Assembly: GCA_002342805.1 (NCBI GenBank)
Contig: DDQW01000074.1
Span: 94,132-116,390 of the forward strand
From: Clostridiales bacterium UBA2432
GTDB taxonomy: Bacteria; Bacillota; Clostridia; Lachnospirales; Vallitaleaceae
Length of the DNA stretch: 22,259 bases
Reading direction: 5' to 3'
The notes under the pieces are model-generated. The model ran no database searches. It was not told the origin of the DNA and saw only the letters and a program-made list of their open reading frames with translations. This document shows, piece after piece, positions 1-7,399 of this stretch (position 1 is the first letter of the stretch; each line of letters begins with the position of its first letter). A program made the translations under genes and the position numbers.

Positions 1-366
1 CCCCCAGGAAGCGCTTGCATTGTTATGGAAAGTATTAAAGATGCAGATTATTGCGTCTTAGTTGCAGAACCTACCATTTTTGGAACTCAAAACTTAAGCA
101 TGGTTCATGAATTGGTAGAGTTGTTTGAAATCCCTTTTGGAGTTGTTTTAAACAAGTGTTTAGATGAAGACAATCCGGCGGAAAGCTATTGTAATGACCA
201 CAAGATAAATATTATCGGTAAAATCAATTATAGTCAGGATTTGGCTGTTTTAAGTTCGCGAGGCGAGATTGTATCACGAATTGATCCACAATACCAGACA
301 ATCTTTAAATTGATTTTGGAGCACATAGTTGAGGAGGTAGGATATGCAACAACTTCTCGTACTTAG
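1..366 (+). CDS. MinD/Mrp-family P-loop ATPase, C-terminal part (5' end outside window)
   Basis: The reading frame is open from base 1. It begins with PPGSAC, which resembles the DxPPG motif of MinD/Mrp/NifH-type ATPases, so the internal ATG at 25 is not the true start. The segment VLVAEPTIFGTQNLSMVHEL and the later LNKC stretch match the switch-II-distal part and the base-recognition region of this family. The Walker A motif and any ferredoxin insert would lie upstream of the window. The stop overlaps the start of the next gene, a paralogue, by 23 bases, so the two are translationally linked. By analogy with paired ATPases of this kind next to NifX-like proteins, it may act in Fe-S or metal-cofactor handling. 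That role is inference. Confidence 0.85.
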   Translation, partial: PPGSACIVMESIKDADYCVLVAEPTIFGTQNLSMVHELVELFEIPFGVVLNKCLDEDNPAESYCNDHKINIIGKINYSQDLAVLSSRGEIVSRIDPQYQTIFKLILEHIVEEVGYATTSRT

Positions 367-1207
367 CGGAAAAGGTGGAACAGGAAAAACAACGGTGGCT
401 AGCGCCCTCATTCAACTATCGCAAGCAAAAGCATTTGCAGATTGTGATGTGGATGCGCCGAATTTAGATTTAGTTATGCACCAAACAGTGGAACCGATGA
501 CGACAAATTACTTCGGTATGGCGAAGGCTATTGTTGATGAAGATGTTTGTATTGAATGTGGACAATGTCAAAAACAATGTAGATTCGATGCGATTGTACA
601 TGATCAACAGAGAGAAACATATTTTATCGATCATAATGCGTGTGAAGGCTGTGGTGTTTGTAAAGTCATATGTCCGGTAGGTGCCATACATTTAGAATCG
701 TGTATTGATGGACAATTGCAATTATACAAAGCTGAGCGTATTTTTTCCACTGCACAGTTAAAAATGGGAAGTGGAACATCAGGGATGTTAGTGACTCAAG
801 TAAAAAAACAAATGATGGAACAAGCAATAAATACGGATTTTGCAATTATTGATGGTTCACCTGGCATTGGATGTCCAGTTATAGCATCGATAAGTGGAGT
901 AGATTATGTCTTAATTGTTGCTGAACCATCCATATCAGGTATAAGTGATATGGAACGTATTATTACTACAGCCTCACGTTTTGGAGTGAAAACGTTTATA
1001 TGCGTCAATAAATATGATGTTAATACAGAGTATACAGATAAAATTGAAGATTATGCAAAAAGGAAACATTTAGAGTTTGTCGGTCGCATTCCTTATGATA
1101 CACAGGCAGTGAAGGCAATTAATCAAGGAAATACAATTGTTGATATTGATTGTGCATCAGGTCGTGCGGTCGGTCAGATTTATGAAACGATAAAAAAGAG
1201 ATTATAA
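344..1207 (+). CDS. MinD-family ATPase with inserted 2x[4Fe-4S] ferredoxin domain
   Basis: The 287-residue protein starts at an ATG six bases after AGGAGG (332-337). A deviant Walker A motif, GKGGTGKTT, occupies residues 9-17 and has the signature lysine K10 as well as K15. Residues 69-110 form an inserted bacterial ferredoxin domain with two CxxCxxCxxxC sets (C69, C72, C75, C79 and C100, C103, C106, C110), enough for two [4Fe-4S] clusters. DGSPGIGCP is the DxPPG-like switch II motif, and VLIVAEPS follows it. The family is known as (4Fe-4S)-binding nucleotide-binding proteins related to Mrp/NBP35. Cluster carriage or transfer driven by ATP is plausible but not shown. It lies between its truncated paralogue and a NifX-like gene 12 bases downstream, which suggests one operon. 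Confidence 0.92.
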   Translation: MQQLLVLSGKGGTGKTTVASALIQLSQAKAFADCDVDAPNLDLVMHQTVEPMTTNYFGMAKAIVDEDVCIECGQCQKQCRFDAIVHDQQRETYFIDHNACEGCGVCKVICPVGAIHLESCIDGQLQLYKAERIFSTAQLKMGSGTSGMLVTQVKKQMMEQAINTDFAIIDGSPGIGCPVIASISGVDYVLIVAEPSISGISDMERIITTASRFGVKTFICVNKYDVNTEYTDKIEDYAKRKHLEFVGRIPYDTQAVKAINQGNTIVDIDCASGRAVGQIYETIKKRL

Positions 1208-1219
1208 TGGAGGACGTTT

Positions 1220-1576
1220 ATGAAAATTGCAGTAGCGAGTGAAAAAAATCAGGTAACACAACATTTTGGACATTGTATTAATTTTAATATTTTTGAAGAA
1301 GAGAATGGATGTATCAAAGAAGCAATATCAATTGATAACCCTGGACATCGACCTGGATTTTTGCCGAATTTTTTAAATGATTTAGGTGTTAATGTTATTA
1401 TTTCCGGTGGAATGGGTGGCGGCGCTGTAGATATTTTCAATGAACATAACATTGAAGTTATTGTTGGGGCAAGCGGAGATGCAAGACAAGCAACAGATGC
1501 TTATCTTCGTGGAGATTTAGAATCCACCGGTTCTGTGTGTCATGAACATGAACATGCTGATGAATGTGGCGAATAA
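1220..1576 (+). CDS. NifX/NifB-type dinitrogenase iron-molybdenum cofactor family protein
   Basis: This small cytoplasmic protein has 118 residues and the compact fold signature of the NifB/NifX/VnfX cofactor-binding family (Pfam PF02579). The signs are an MKIAVASE start, an HFGHC motif near residue 16, a glycine-rich ISGGMGGGA stretch and the VGASGDARQATDAYLRG end of the domain. It carries an extra C-terminal tail rich in His, Cys and acidic residues (CHEHEHADEC), a likely metal ligand set. AGGACG-like ribosome binding sequence precedes the ATG, and the gene is 12 bases after the ferredoxin-ATPase. No nif structural genes are in view. The protein therefore probably belongs to the wider group of stand-alone family members in anaerobes, seen with paired MinD ATPases, rather than to nitrogen fixation. 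Function is unproven. Confidence 0.88.
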   Translation: MKIAVASEKNQVTQHFGHCINFNIFEEENGCIKEAISIDNPGHRPGFLPNFLNDLGVNVIISGGMGGGAVDIFNEHNIEVIVGASGDARQATDAYLRGDLESTGSVCHEHEHADECGE

Positions 1577-1584
1577 AGGGATTG

Positions 1585-2856
1585 TTAATCTTCGAATAAC
1601 TTGATTTTAGGTTTCTTAGCGCTTATATAGGAATCAAAGGGTAGGTAATTATAGTTTAGAACAACGACGATGGTATTACCGGATCGATTTGTTATCTTAA
1701 ATGAAGTCGTTGCACATACGTCATTGCTAAGACGAGAACGATAAGGTTTTGTGACCCAATCCGTGAGTAAGGGGTTTAATAATCGGGTGAAATATTCTTC
1801 GTTTTCATGAGAAAACCCTTTCGGATATAAGCCGAATAATTCCTTGTTGCGATTTCCAAAACTGGATTTATTAATAAATGAATCACTAATCTGAACACCT
1901 CTATCATCAAGAAAATAACTGCTTTCAATGAAGGCGTAGTTATTTAATAAATCCTTCATCACATGGATGAGGTCTTTCGTGTCAATGTGCTCAAAAATGG
2001 ATTTCAAATGACTGTTGAAATTTACAATATTAATGAGGACAGATTTGTCATCTTTTTCATATCGGGCATTGGTAATCTCAAGGGCGGACTCATAGTCGAA
2101 TAAATCAATGACATGGAGTATTTGATTATAATCAAACGCTTGTGTTGGAGAGACGTAATAACCTTGTATCATTTGAGCGCCTGACCGAAGCGCTTTTTCC
2201 AAATCAACTTTTGATTCAACACCGGTTGCAATAACTAAAATCCCCATACGATGAGCGATGCTTGTAATGTATTCAACCAGAAGTTTTGTATACTCAGAAT
2301 ATACTAATTTATTCAACATTTGTTGATTCAGTTTTATTATATCGGGATTAAATAACATAATCTTATCGATATTGTTATAATTTTTTCCAATATCATCGAT
2401 AGAGATATAAAAACCTTTTTCACGATGATATTTAATAAAATGGTGTATAAGCGGTAGGTCATCTTCTTGGATAGAAAGATTATCGATATCAATAACAATA
2501 CGGTCAGTAGACAGGCCATATTTTTTAGCACAGTCTTCGATGTAGTTTGATTCGATGGCTGGTTTAAAGAAAGAAATATTAATATTAATATGAAGCATGA
2601 CTTTTGGATTCTGATCAGCAATGGGTTTAAATGTTTCAATCGTCTTGCAGATACATAGCTGGTCTAATTGTTCGGACAAACCTTCTTGATGGGCTGCTGC
2701 AAAAAGCTCTCCAGGAGAAATAATCTTCTGGGTCAATGGGTCAATGCCACGAACAAAACTTTCTACACTAAAAGAATATGCATCCATTGGAAGCAAAATG
2801 ACTTGGAAAAATATTTTTATTGAATGCCTTTGTATTATTTGTCCTATATTAATCAT
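1585..2856 (-). CDS. EAL-domain protein with degenerate catalytic motifs and C-terminal sensor-like domain
   Basis: The 423-residue protein has an EAL (cyclic-di-GMP phosphodiesterase) fold over about residues 10-245. The EAL motif itself reads E32-S-F, the usual FQPI is FQVI, and the ExTE motif is D123-I-D-N. DDFGTG is D154-D-I-G-K-N, and AEGVE is ATGVE (E214). K175 and Q231-G-Y-Y are kept. Several positions normally tied to metal binding and catalysis are therefore substituted. This makes a weak enzyme or a c-di-GMP-binding effector more likely than a robust phosphodiesterase. Residues about 255-423 form a separate region with FIESSYFLDDRGVQIS and a terminal beta-rich stretch, resembling the PAS/Cache-like C-terminal domain of YkuI-type EAL proteins. 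No membrane segment is seen. It is transcribed alone, divergent from the response-regulator gene, with CAGGAG about 11 bases before the ATG. Confidence 0.85.
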   Translation of the reverse strand: MINIGQIIQRHSIKIFFQVILLPMDAYSFSVESFVRGIDPLTQKIISPGELFAAAHQEGLSEQLDQLCICKTIETFKPIADQNPKVMLHININISFFKPAIESNYIEDCAKKYGLSTDRIVIDIDNLSIQEDDLPLIHHFIKYHREKGFYISIDDIGKNYNNIDKIMLFNPDIIKLNQQMLNKLVYSEYTKLLVEYITSIAHRMGILVIATGVESKVDLEKALRSGAQMIQGYYVSPTQAFDYNQILHVIDLFDYESALEITNARYEKDDKSVLINIVNFNSHLKSIFEHIDTKDLIHVMKDLLNNYAFIESSYFLDDRGVQISDSFINKSSFGNRNKELFGLYPKGFSHENEEYFTRLLNPLLTDWVTKPYRSRLSNDVCATTSFKITNRSGNTIVVVLNYNYLPFDSYISAKKPKIKLFED

Positions 2857-2881
2857 TGCCTGCTATACTCCTGTTTATAAT

Positions 2882-2910
2882 TTGCCTTGTTCATATTGTA
2901 GCATTACAAA
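2882..2910 (+). promoter_or_regulatory. Possible sigma-A promoter for the response-regulator/ABC locus
   Basis: TTGCCT (2882-2887) and TACAAA (2905-2910) are 17 bases apart in the 122-base divergent gap and each matches consensus at four of six positions. The match is modest and the position reasonable, about 70 bases before the start codon. Confidence 0.3.
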
Positions 2911-2978
2911 GTCAAAACATAAAGACATTTATTTTAAAAAATATTTGGAGTATAGTTAAAGGATAAAGGGGGCATATT

Positions 2979-4562
2979 ATGTTAAAAGTTTTTTTGGTTG
3001 AAGATGAAAAAATAATGAGAGAAGGGATCAAAGAGAATATTGATTGGACAAAAGAAGGCTTTTTATTTTCAGGAGAAGCTCAAGACGGGGAACTAGCATA
3101 TCCAATGATCAGAGAGATTCAACCGGATATTGTAATCACTGATATTAAAATGCCGTTTATGGATGGATTAGAGCTCTCAAAGTTAATTAAAAAAAACATG
3201 CCATGGATAAAAATTATTATTCTGAGTGGATTTGATGAATTTGAGTTTGCAAAAGAAGCCATTAATATTGGAGTCACAGAATATTTATTAAAACCTATTG
3301 ACCGTCAAGAATTACTTAAAGCAATTAGGCGTGTTTCGGATATAATTTATGAAGAGAAGGCAAAAGAAGATTATTATAATAAAATCCATGAAGAAACGGC
3401 CATTAACCAAGCGCTATTTAAAAAAGAATTTTTCAATAAAATGTTGTCTGGCCAACTAGGGGCAGCAGAAATACTTGAAGAAGGAAAAAAATTAAATATT
3501 GATTTAAGCGGACAGTTTTATCAAATACTTCTTTTACACACCGATGGATATTGGATCATTGAACAAAGCCTTCATCAGCAAAATGAATGGGTCATATGTC
3601 TGGATCGAGATTTGGAAGGTTATGGCTTTATTATAAAAGCCCTCGACGTTCATCAATTAAAAAAATATAGAGAGGAATTTATAGCAAGTAGTGTCCAAAG
3701 TTTGGAGGCACAGAATGTCCGCTACTTTATCGGAATTGGAGATGAAGTCAATCGTTTAAGTCAATTACCTAAGGCCTTTGAAAGTGCAAAGCGGGTGTTT
3801 GCATATCGCTATCTTTTAAATGAGAATAAAGTGATGGAGAGTTCTTATCATGAAGAAAATAATGCATACTCTGAGACAATTATTGATATTGACCAATTAA
3901 AGCCGGAAGAACTTAATAATCAGAGTATTGAAAAATTTTTAAAAATAGGTTCAGCGGATGAAGTTGATGCATATTTGAAACGGTATTTTGAATGTATAGG
4001 GAGTAAAAATTTAAGTTCATTGATGTTTCGACAATATATTGCCATGAATATATACATTTTAGTTGTAACCTTTCTTGATGAATTAGGCTATGATCGAAAA
4101 AAAATCGAAAGTGTATGCGAAGAAATAAGTGGTGCCCAAATCAAGATGAAACAATTAGATACTATGAAAGAATATGTAAAAGGATTAATCAAAAATGCTG
4201 TTGAACTAAGAGACGCGATTACCACCCAAAAATATACACAAATAATTGAAAAGGCAAAATTATATATTCAGGAAAAATATAATGATGAATTGATCTCTTT
4301 AAACTCAGTTGCCAATCATGTCAATATGAGCCCCAGCCATTTTAGCGTTATCTTTAGCAAGGAAACTGAAAAAACCTTTACAGAATATTTGACAGAAGTC
4401 CGTATGGATAAGGCAAAGGAATTATTACGGTGTACATCGATGAAAACATCGGATATTTGTTTTGAAGTCGGTTATAAAAATCCACAATACTTTAGCTATA
4501 TTTTCAAAAAAATAAATCACTATACACCAAGAGATTATAAGCAATTGGGGAGGGAAGACTAA
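2979..4562 (+). CDS. Response regulator, YesN-like (REC + AraC-type HTH)
   Basis: The 527-residue cytoplasmic transcription factor starts with a CheY-like receiver domain (residues 1-120). This has the acidic pair in VEDE, phospho-acceptor D55 in TDIKMP, S83 and K105 in LLKPI. A middle region of roughly 280 residues of the kind seen in YesN-type regulators follows. The last 100 residues, about 420-522, form an AraC/XylS DNA-binding domain with two helix-turn-helix units (SLNSVANHVNMSPSHFS and MKTSDICFEVGYKNPQYFS). AAAGGGGG lies just upstream of the ATG. The next gene, its histidine kinase partner, starts one base after the stop. In Firmicutes such pairs usually activate a neighbouring carbohydrate ABC transporter, which fits the genes that follow. 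The target site cannot be read from this sequence alone. Confidence 0.95.
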   Translation: MLKVFLVEDEKIMREGIKENIDWTKEGFLFSGEAQDGELAYPMIREIQPDIVITDIKMPFMDGLELSKLIKKNMPWIKIIILSGFDEFEFAKEAINIGVTEYLLKPIDRQELLKAIRRVSDIIYEEKAKEDYYNKIHEETAINQALFKKEFFNKMLSGQLGAAEILEEGKKLNIDLSGQFYQILLLHTDGYWIIEQSLHQQNEWVICLDRDLEGYGFIIKALDVHQLKKYREEFIASSVQSLEAQNVRYFIGIGDEVNRLSQLPKAFESAKRVFAYRYLLNENKVMESSYHEENNAYSETIIDIDQLKPEELNNQSIEKFLKIGSADEVDAYLKRYFECIGSKNLSSLMFRQYIAMNIYILVVTFLDELGYDRKKIESVCEEISGAQIKMKQLDTMKEYVKGLIKNAVELRDAITTQKYTQIIEKAKLYIQEKYNDELISLNSVANHVNMSPSHFSVIFSKETEKTFTEYLTEVRMDKAKELLRCTSMKTSDICFEVGYKNPQYFSYIFKKINHYTPRDYKQLGRED

Positions 4563-4563
4563 G

Positions 4564-6039
4564 ATGTCTTTATTCGTAAATAAACTTAACGGGTCTTTAC
4601 AGGATAAACTTCGAATATTCCTTTATGTCATTCTTATTCCCTTAGCCATCCTTATGATGGTTTTGTTTATTTCCATGATTCGTTTTAGTAACCGTTATGA
4701 TACGATTGTGACCAATATTACCCGAGCAAATGATTATAATCTGTCTTTTAAAGAGTCCATCGATTATACAATGTATCGAATTGTTATTGGTTCAGCAGAT
4801 TTTGATAGCTTCGATGAGGAAGAGGGAATTCGCGACCCATATGCTTTAATTGAAAATGCAGAAGGAACTTTCATTAATTTACGTGCAATCGCAAGCACTG
4901 ATAAAAGTGAAAAACGTATAAGTAATGTCATAAAACATCTAAATACTTTGGAAGAGCGCATTGATGAGATCAAGGAAAATGTTGAAAAACCTTTAGAGAT
5001 CGGGACCTATGAAGAAAATATTTTTAAGTTGGAAACGAATATCTATATTTTAACAGAATTGATTCAAGAACAAATCCAAGAATATATTTATTATGAATCA
5101 AGCAGTATGGAAACGGTGCGTCAAAAGATAAATACTGAGATTAATACTACATTAAAGGTGAGTATGATTGCTTTTGTAATTATTTTGGCGATTACCTGGT
5201 ATGTTTCTCGTCTAATTGCAGAGAGCATATCAAAACCCTTGCATGAACTTAGTGAAACAACAAAACTTGTTGCAGAGGGGGATTTTAAGACAAGAGCATC
5301 GCTTAGCACAGGGGATGAAGTGACAACGCTGACCTATAATTTCAATAAAATGATTGAGCAAATTGAAGGGTTAATTAACGATGTCAAGGAAGAGCAAAAA
5401 AATCTTCGAGAAACAGAATTAAAACTTCTCCAAGCGCAGATTAACCCACATTTTTTATATAATACACTGGATAATATTATATGGTTGATTGAAGCCAATA
5501 AAAAAGAAAATGCCATGAAGATGGTTTCTTTGCTTTCAGAATTTTTTCGAACATCACTTAATAAAGGAAAAGATATTATAACCATTGAACAAGAAGAGGC
5601 TCATGTGCGTAGTTACTTACGAATTCAACAATATCGTTATCAAGACATTTTAGAATATACGATATATATTGATTCGGCGATTAAACATGAAAATATTCTG
5701 AAGTTAACGCTTCAACCCCTTATAGAAAATGCAATCTATCATGGAATAAAAAACAAACGAGGAAAAGGTATGATCAACGTAAGCGGAAAACGCGATGGTG
5801 ACCTTGTTGTGCTAGTTATAGAAGACAACGGAAGAGGAATAGAAGAGGAACGTCTCATATACTTAAGAAATCTACTCGTGCATTCTCCTAAAATGTCGGA
5901 AATTGATGGTTTTGGAATCTTAAATGTCAACGAACGCATTAAGTTAAAATATGGCAGGAAATACGGAATTCACATAGAAAGTCGATATGGCGAAGGAACA
6001 AAAGTCACGGTAAGCTTTCCCATAAAAGGAATCGAATAA
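4564..6039 (+). CDS. Sensor histidine kinase, YesM-like
   Basis: The 491-residue membrane kinase has a transmembrane helix at about residues 16-39 and an extracytoplasmic sensing region at about 40-196. The second helix is at about 197-216, followed by a HAMP linker to about residue 270. The His_kinase domain carries QINPHFLYNTL with phospho-acceptor H296, the mark of the LytS/YesM class. The HATPase domain has an N-box with N389 (LIENAIYHG) and a G1 box DNGRGIE at 421-427. GGGAGGGA, at the 3' end of the preceding gene, serves as ribosome binding site. The kinase should phosphorylate D55 of the adjacent regulator. The ligand is unknown. An extracellular sugar, or the sugar-loaded YtfQ-like protein encoded next, is a reasonable guess from context only. 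Confidence 0.95.
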   Translation: MSLFVNKLNGSLQDKLRIFLYVILIPLAILMMVLFISMIRFSNRYDTIVTNITRANDYNLSFKESIDYTMYRIVIGSADFDSFDEEEGIRDPYALIENAEGTFINLRAIASTDKSEKRISNVIKHLNTLEERIDEIKENVEKPLEIGTYEENIFKLETNIYILTELIQEQIQEYIYYESSSMETVRQKINTEINTTLKVSMIAFVIILAITWYVSRLIAESISKPLHELSETTKLVAEGDFKTRASLSTGDEVTTLTYNFNKMIEQIEGLINDVKEEQKNLRETELKLLQAQINPHFLYNTLDNIIWLIEANKKENAMKMVSLLSEFFRTSLNKGKDIITIEQEEAHVRSYLRIQQYRYQDILEYTIYIDSAIKHENILKLTLQPLIENAIYHGIKNKRGKGMINVSGKRDGDLVVLVIEDNGRGIEEERLIYLRNLLVHSPKMSEIDGFGILNVNERIKLKYGRKYGIHIESRYGEGTKVTVSFPIKGIE

Positions 6040-6213
6040 AAACTTAAGTAATTCAAATGAAATCGACATATATCTATTGATTTTTAGTAAATAAGGAATA
6101 ATTGGACTTAAAACATAAATAATACGAATGGTTGGCTGTATTTTTAGACTTAGAAAATGATTAAACTATAGATGCAACAAAAAATAATACAAAGGGATTT
6201 TAAGGAGGATTTT

Positions 6214-7302
6214 ATGAAAAAAGTATTGGGATTAGTAGTCATCTTATCAATGATGACAGTCATGTTTGCAGGTTGTGGAGAAAATGATGCAGTTGCAGAT
6301 ACCGGATCGAATGTGGCAACTGAAACATCAGACACAGAAAGTAGTGACGCCGCACAAGAAGATACAACTGAGGCGAATGATACAGAATCCAGTGATGCAG
6401 GATCAGATTCACTTGTGGTCGGTTTTTCACAAGTCGGTGCAGAATCAGATTGGAGAACAGCAAACACAGAATCAATGAAAGGGACATTCACAGAAGCCAA
6501 CGGATATGAGCTTATTTTTAGTGATGCACAGCAAAAACAAGAAAATCAGATTAAAGCCGTGCGTAACTTCATCCAACAAGAAGTTGATTATATTGTGATT
6601 GCACCTGTAACAGAAACAGGATGGGATACTGTATTGAATGAAGCATATGAAGCAGGAATTCCTGTTATTATCGTAGACCGTATGATTGATGTATCCGATG
6701 ATAATTTGTTTGAATGTTGGGTTGGTTCAAACTTTAAACAAGAAGGTTATGATGCTGTGTCTTGGTTAGCAGGATATCTTGAAGAAAACGGTCGAACAGA
6801 TGAAGAAATTAACATCGTAACCTTACAAGGAACGATTGGTTCATCGGCTCAAATAGGACGTACTGAAGGTGTGGAAGAAAAAATGGCGGATTATCCTAAT
6901 TGGACTATGTTAGAAAGACAATCCGGAGAATTTACACAATCAAAAGGGCAAGAAGTTATGGAGTCCTTCCTAAAGTCCTATGATGACATTGACGTGGTTA
7001 TTGCTGAAAATGATAATATGGCATTTGGAGCAATCGATGCAATCAAAGCTGCCGGACGTACTTGCGGACCGGATGGTGAGATTACAATTATCTCCTTTGA
7101 TGCTGTTCAAGCGGCATTTGCATCTATGATTGACGGTGATATGAATGTATCTGTAGAATGTAATCCACTTCATGGACCACGTGTGGATGAAATTATTCAA
7201 AAACTTGAAGCGGGGAGTTCAGTTGATAAACTTCAGTATGTTGAAGAAGGTGTATTTCCAGCAGAAACAGCAGCTGAAATCATGCCGACACGTGCATATT
7301 AA
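6214..7302 (+). CDS. YtfQ-like sugar ABC transporter substrate-binding lipoprotein
   Basis: The 362-residue lipoprotein is the extracellular receptor of a galactofuranose-type importer. I start it at the ATG at 6214, six bases after AAGGAGGA. An in-frame ATG at 6172 would add 14 residues before the signal peptide and lacks a good ribosome site. The signal peptide ends in the lipobox FAGC (C21). It is followed by a linker of about 45 residues very rich in Asp, Glu, Ser and Thr. The binding domain begins LVVGFSQVGAESDWR and contains DAQQKQENQIKAVRNF, IAPVTETGWDTVL, VDRMIDV, LQGTIGSS and SGEFTQSKGQEVMESF. These closely follow the Escherichia coli YtfQ pattern as I remember it. The substrate could be galactofuranose or a related furanose sugar. 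It heads the transporter genes and is followed by an intrinsic terminator. Confidence 0.93.
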   Translation: MKKVLGLVVILSMMTVMFAGCGENDAVADTGSNVATETSDTESSDAAQEDTTEANDTESSDAGSDSLVVGFSQVGAESDWRTANTESMKGTFTEANGYELIFSDAQQKQENQIKAVRNFIQQEVDYIVIAPVTETGWDTVLNEAYEAGIPVIIVDRMIDVSDDNLFECWVGSNFKQEGYDAVSWLAGYLEENGRTDEEINIVTLQGTIGSSAQIGRTEGVEEKMADYPNWTMLERQSGEFTQSKGQEVMESFLKSYDDIDVVIAENDNMAFGAIDAIKAAGRTCGPDGEITIISFDAVQAAFASMIDGDMNVSVECNPLHGPRVDEIIQKLEAGSSVDKLQYVEEGVFPAETAAEIMPTRAY

Positions 7303-7320
7303 GAAATCCGTAGTATGACA

Positions 7321-7367
7321 AAAGGCATAAGTATGGAATCTTCATCATCCAGGCTTATGCTTTTTTT
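7321..7367 (+). terminator. Intrinsic terminator (partial, intercistronic) after the binding-protein gene
   Basis: GCATAAG (7325-7331) pairs with CTTATGC (7354-7360). The stem can extend by A-T and G-T pairs on the outside, and an inner TGGA/TCCA pair (7334-7337 with 7348-7351) closes much of the loop. Seven T follow (7361-7367). It lies between the lipoprotein and ATPase genes. Partial termination here would give more binding protein than membrane components. Confidence 0.65.
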
Positions 7368-7399
7368 GTTCAACAAGATTATGGAAAGGATGACATTTT

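Noticed and set aside
2744..2959. Plus-strand 71-codon frame across the divergent EAL/response-regulator gap
   Set aside because: It is mostly antisense to the EAL gene's 5' end, has no ribosome site and covers the predicted promoters.
6058..6071. Possible catabolite-responsive element, TGAAATCGACATAT
   Set aside because: Only the left half and the central CG agree with the cre consensus; the right half does not. I do not count it as a CcpA site.
6144..6172. TTAGAC-17-TATAGA before the binding-protein gene as a promoter
   Set aside because: The -35 agrees poorly with consensus. The position is good, but the match is too weak to annotate in such AT-rich DNA.
6150..6500. Minus-strand open frame of 116 codons opposite the binding-protein gene start
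   Set aside because: It is antisense to the signal peptide and acidic linker of a clear lipoprotein gene. The Ser/Ala-rich composition is the mirror of the linker codons, and there is no plausible ribosome site or family match.
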